DNA of 33,982 nucleotides from JACTUA01 sp964551875. GTDB taxonomy: Archaea > Halobacteriota > Methanomicrobia > Methanomicrobiales > JACTUA01. The position numbers were made by a program, and so were the translations under genes. This document shows, piece by piece, positions 31,628 to 33,982 of this stretch (the stretch's first letter is position 1; each line of letters opens with the position of its first letter). The DNA lies in contig CAZKEV010000020.1 of the NCBI GenBank assembly GCA_964551875.1, positions 1 to 33,982 on the forward strand, written 5' to 3'. The notes below the pieces were generated by a model. That model was not told the DNA's origin. It ran no database searches and saw only the letters and a program-made list of their open reading frames with translations.

Positions 31628-33477
31628 AGAGATACCTCTCCCTCACCTCCCTTGCTGAGGCCCGTGAGATCCTTAACCGTTCCTTCACGTTCACCCCTTC
31701 CACCGAGCGGATCCCTGTTGCCACAGCCACCGGGAGGGTGACGGCATCCCCGATATCTGCCCGGTTCTCAGTTCCCGGAGCCCATCTTGCGGCAATGGAC
31801 GGGATCGCGGTCCTCGCCGAAGAGACCTTCGGGGCAAGCGAGCAGCGGCCGGTCACCCTGCGGGGGGCAGTACGGGTGAACACCGGGAACCTCCTCCCTC
31901 CCGACGCCGACTCGGTCATCATGATCGAAGATGTCAGGATCGATGGTGACCGGTTCACCATCCGTAAGCCGGCAGCCCCATGGCAGCATGTCCGGCCCGT
32001 TGGAGAGGACATCGGAGAGACTGAGATGATCCTCCCCTCCCGACACCTCATCCGCCCCCACGAGATCGGAGCGCTTGCAGCCTACGGCATCGCGGAGGTG
32101 GATGTCCTCACCGTGACAGTGGGTCTCATTCCCACGGGGAGCGAACTCGTGCCTCCCGGGCAGAAACCGGGCCCGGGCCAGGTCGTAGAGTCAAACACCG
32201 TCATGGCCGCGGCATGGCTTGGGGTGATGGGGGCACGCTGCACGCGTTATCCCCTGACCCCGGATGACCCCGGCTTCATCCGATCCCGGCTGGGGCAGGC
32301 GGCGGATGAAAACGATCTCGTGATCATCTCTGCCGGGTCCTCGGCCGGCACGAAAGACTACACCGCCGATGTCATCGCCGATCTTGGAGAGGTCCTCCTC
32401 CACGGCGTGGCCATGAAGCCCGGAAAGCCGGTCATCCTCGGGAGGATCCGGGGGAAGCCGGTCATTGGCCTGCCCGGTTACCCCCTCTCGGCCGTCACGG
32501 TCCTCAGGGAGGTAGTAACCCCGCTTCTCGCCCGGTTCGGGCTTCCTCATGAACCCGAAACTTCCGTGCCTGCAATCCTCGCCTCCACCCTCGCCTCCGA
32601 GCTCGGTGTCGAGGAGTTTGTCTTCCTCTCCGTCGGGAAGATCCAGGGCCGCTGGGTGGCGGTGCCCCACGGGCGGGGTGCCGGGGTCCAGATGAGCGGG
32701 GTGCGGGCCAATGCATACCTCGCCATTGATGCAGACCGTGAGGGGGTGGAGGCCGGGGAGGAGGTGCAGGCTCATCTCACGGTGCCGGTCCAGGAAGCCG
32801 GGAGCGCCCTCATCCTGACGGGAAGCCATGACCCTGCCCTCGATCTCCTGGCAGACCAGCTGGCAAAGGCCGGGGTCGAACTCCACAGCGCCCACCAGGG
32901 CTCCATGGGGGGGCTCATCGCCCTGAAGAAGAGGGTCTGCCATGGGGCACCGATGCACCTCCTCGCTGACGACGGGACATATAACATCCCGTACCTCGTC
33001 CGTCACCTGCCGGGAGAGGATCTGGTCATCTTCAGCCTGGCAGGGAGGGAGCAGGGGATCATCTCCCGGGGGAACCTGGCCCTCGAGGACCTCCCGAAGG
33101 TCCGGTTCATCAACCGCCAGAAGGGATCCGGCACCCGGATCCTCCTCGACCACCTCCTCTCGACGAAGGGGATCCCCCCGGATTCCATCGCCGGTTACGA
33201 CAGGGAGCTGACCACCCACCTCGCGGTCGCCCTTGCCGTGAAGACCGGCGAGGCGGACGCGGGCCTTGGGGTGTTCTCCGCCGCAAAAGCATTCAACCTC
33301 TCCTTCGTTCCGGTGGCACGGGAGCCCTACGAGCTCGTTTTCCACGCCGGGACCTGGGAGGACCCCCGGGTGAAAGCCCTCGCATCTGCGGTCACCTCGC
33401 CTTCGTTCAGGGAGGGCCTGGAGGCCCTCGGGGGCTATGACGTCAGCCTGACCGGCGGGCTGCGGCGACTGCCCTGA
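31624..33477 (+). CDS. MoeA fused to a periplasmic-binding-protein-like domain
   Basis: A 617-aa fusion. Residues 1-400 are a second MoeA: PGAHLAAMDGIAV, NLLPPDADSVIMIED, IPTGSELVP, IISAGSSAGTKDY, VAMKPGKPVILG and GLPGYPLSAV. Residues about 405-617 form a substrate-binding-like domain (COG1910-type): TGSHDPALDLLADQL, SAHQGSMGGLIALK, FINRQKGSGTRILLD, GYDRELTTHLAVALAV and GLGVFSAAKAF. No signal peptide is present, so that domain is cytoplasmic and probably senses or delivers an oxyanion or cofactor. Start is GTG at 31624, overlapping the moeA TGA (GTGA). Two MoeA paralogues side by side may divide labour between Mo and W; that is inference. Confidence 0.93.
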   Translation: MKRYLSLTSLAEAREILNRSFTFTPSTERIPVATATGRVTASPISARFSVPGAHLAAMDGIAVLAEETFGASEQRPVTLRGAVRVNTGNLLPPDADSVIMIEDVRIDGDRFTIRKPAAPWQHVRPVGEDIGETEMILPSRHLIRPHEIGALAAYGIAEVDVLTVTVGLIPTGSELVPPGQKPGPGQVVESNTVMAAAWLGVMGARCTRYPLTPDDPGFIRSRLGQAADENDLVIISAGSSAGTKDYTADVIADLGEVLLHGVAMKPGKPVILGRIRGKPVIGLPGYPLSAVTVLREVVTPLLARFGLPHEPETSVPAILASTLASELGVEEFVFLSVGKIQGRWVAVPHGRGAGVQMSGVRANAYLAIDADREGVEAGEEVQAHLTVPVQEAGSALILTGSHDPALDLLADQLAKAGVELHSAHQGSMGGLIALKKRVCHGAPMHLLADDGTYNIPYLVRHLPGEDLVIFSLAGREQGIISRGNLALEDLPKVRFINRQKGSGTRILLDHLLSTKGIPPDSIAGYDRELTTHLAVALAVKTGEADAGLGVFSAAKAFNLSFVPVAREPYELVFHAGTWEDPRVKALASAVTSPSFREGLEALGGYDVSLTGGLRRLP

Positions 33478-33889
33478 GGACCGCCTCCTCCGGCGTGCTG
33501 CACCTTATCACCCCCTCGATCTCCCAGGAGCGGAACCCGAAGACCTCTTTTCCCGCCTTGAGCGCGATCGCGATCTCCGAGAGGGTCCCGTAGTCTCCCC
33601 CGATCGCCACCACCGCGTCGGCTGACTCGACGAGGATGACATTCCTCGCATACCCCATGCCGGTCCTCACCGCAACGTCCAGGTAGGGATTCCCCTTACC
33701 CCTGTCCGGGAGGATGCCGATGGTCATCCCGCCCATCTCCTTCGCTCCCTTGCAGGCCGCCTCCATCACCCCTCCCCTTCCGCCGCAGCAGAGGACAGCG
33801 TGGTCTGCGGCGATCAGGCGTCCCGCCGTCTCCGCCGCCTCGTACTCCTCGTCCGTGCACTCCTCCTTCCCGATGACCGCGATCTGCAT
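33443..33889 (-). CDS. TIGR00725-like LOG/SLOG-family protein
   Basis: A 148-aa Rossmann-like protein of the LOG (lysine decarboxylase-like) group. GGRGGVMEAACKGA and GGDYGTLSEIAIAL are the two phosphate/nucleotide-binding motifs of the family. LOG enzymes hydrolyse nucleoside monophosphates, while the small TIGR00725 branch has no proven function. I chose ATG 33889 because GGGTGA lies 5 nt upstream; a GTG at 33907 would add six residues. Its last 35 nt overlap the 3' end of the moeA fusion gene on the other strand. Confidence 0.85.
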   Translation of the reverse strand: MQIAVIGKEECTDEEYEAAETAGRLIAADHAVLCCGGRGGVMEAACKGAKEMGGMTIGILPDRGKGNPYLDVAVRTGMGYARNVILVESADAVVAIGGDYGTLSEIAIALKAGKEVFGFRSWEIEGVIRCSTPEEAVLRAVAAARRSG

Positions 33890-33927
33890 GCGCTTCACCC
33901 GTTCCACCGGAGGTATGGGGCCGGTGG

Positions 33928-33938
33928 ATTTTAAAAAA
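33928..33938 (-). promoter_or_regulatory. AT-rich promoter element for the LOG-like gene
   Basis: TTTTTTAAAAT on the minus strand is centred about 45 nt before the ATG at 33889, implying a leader of about 18-20 nt that carries the GGGTGA ribosome site. It is the only AT-rich tract nearby. Confidence 0.4.
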
Positions 33939-33961
33939 TGCTTTCTTATGGGAGATCCAAC

Positions 33962-33982
33962 ATGGTAGAGAATGACGGGTCG
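33962..33982 (+). CDS. Possible start of a further gene, cut by the window end
   Basis: ATG at 33962 opens MVENDGS before the window ends. GGGAGATC, with GGAG 7 nt upstream of the ATG, is a good ribosome site. It diverges from the LOG-like gene. Only seven codons are visible, so the product cannot be named, and the start itself is tentative. Confidence 0.35.

Overview
The window comes from a GC-rich euryarchaeal methanogen, most likely of the order Methanomicrobiales. The evidence is archaeal-type ribosomal proteins (S15, S3Ae, L10/P0, L12/P1), Spt5, SecE, archaeal cofactor-independent phosphoglycerate mutase, DtdA-type D-aminoacyl-tRNA deacylase, a KEOPS Pcc1 subunit and, above all, a type-2 seryl-tRNA synthetase, a form known from methanogens. 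TATA boxes and Shine-Dalgarno sites complementary to the archaeal 16S rRNA 3' end (GGAGG, GGTGATC) support this. The order-level assignment is inference.

Layout. Positions 1-1603 (minus) hold tRNA-Gly(CCC) and an orphan membrane histidine kinase. Positions 1853-5937 (plus) hold a tight operon: rps15, a DHH-family RecJ-like phosphoesterase, pcc1, serS and rps3ae, closed by a hairpin plus T-run. An AT-richer stretch (about 5990-11700) carries one very large gene for an exported protein. It combines a GH15 glucoamylase-like domain, a seven-repeat PD40/TolB propeller, a PKD domain, a six-repeat NHL propeller and a PEF-CTERM-like C-terminal anchor. Next come apgM and a methyltransferase-like gene (plus), a small conserved-looking gene (minus), and a minus-strand overlapping cluster of an ArsR-like regulator, a COG1497-like regulator, a COG1202-like zinc-finger helicase and a membrane protein. 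hypF (hydrogenase maturation) diverges from that cluster across a near-palindromic TATA element.

Positions 20700-24500 are accessory: a small DUF2892-like membrane protein, a Fpg/Nei-like glycosylase lacking the usual N-terminal proline, an MFS transporter broken by one in-frame TAG, a lipoprotein, and three tandem units of a GC-rich, inverted-repeat-bearing element of about 195-205 bp. Positions 24564-30209 (minus) are the translation/secretion/division superoperon dtdA-ftsZ-secE-spt5-rpl11-rpl1-rpl10-rpl12. Positions 30252-33477 (plus) are three genes linked by 4-nt overlaps: a 58-aa Cys-rich protein, moeA, and a moeA fused to a substrate-binding-like domain. This points to molybdenum/tungsten cofactor assembly. 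It is followed by a convergent LOG-like gene and the first codons of a possible further gene.

Most of the window is housekeeping. The least expected items are the giant two-propeller glucoamylase-like protein, the tandem repeat array, the TAG-interrupted transporter in a window where none of the called genes ends in TAG, the glycosylase without its catalytic proline, the small CQLGCF protein linked to moeA, and an RNase Z-like motif in the DtdA C-terminal extension.
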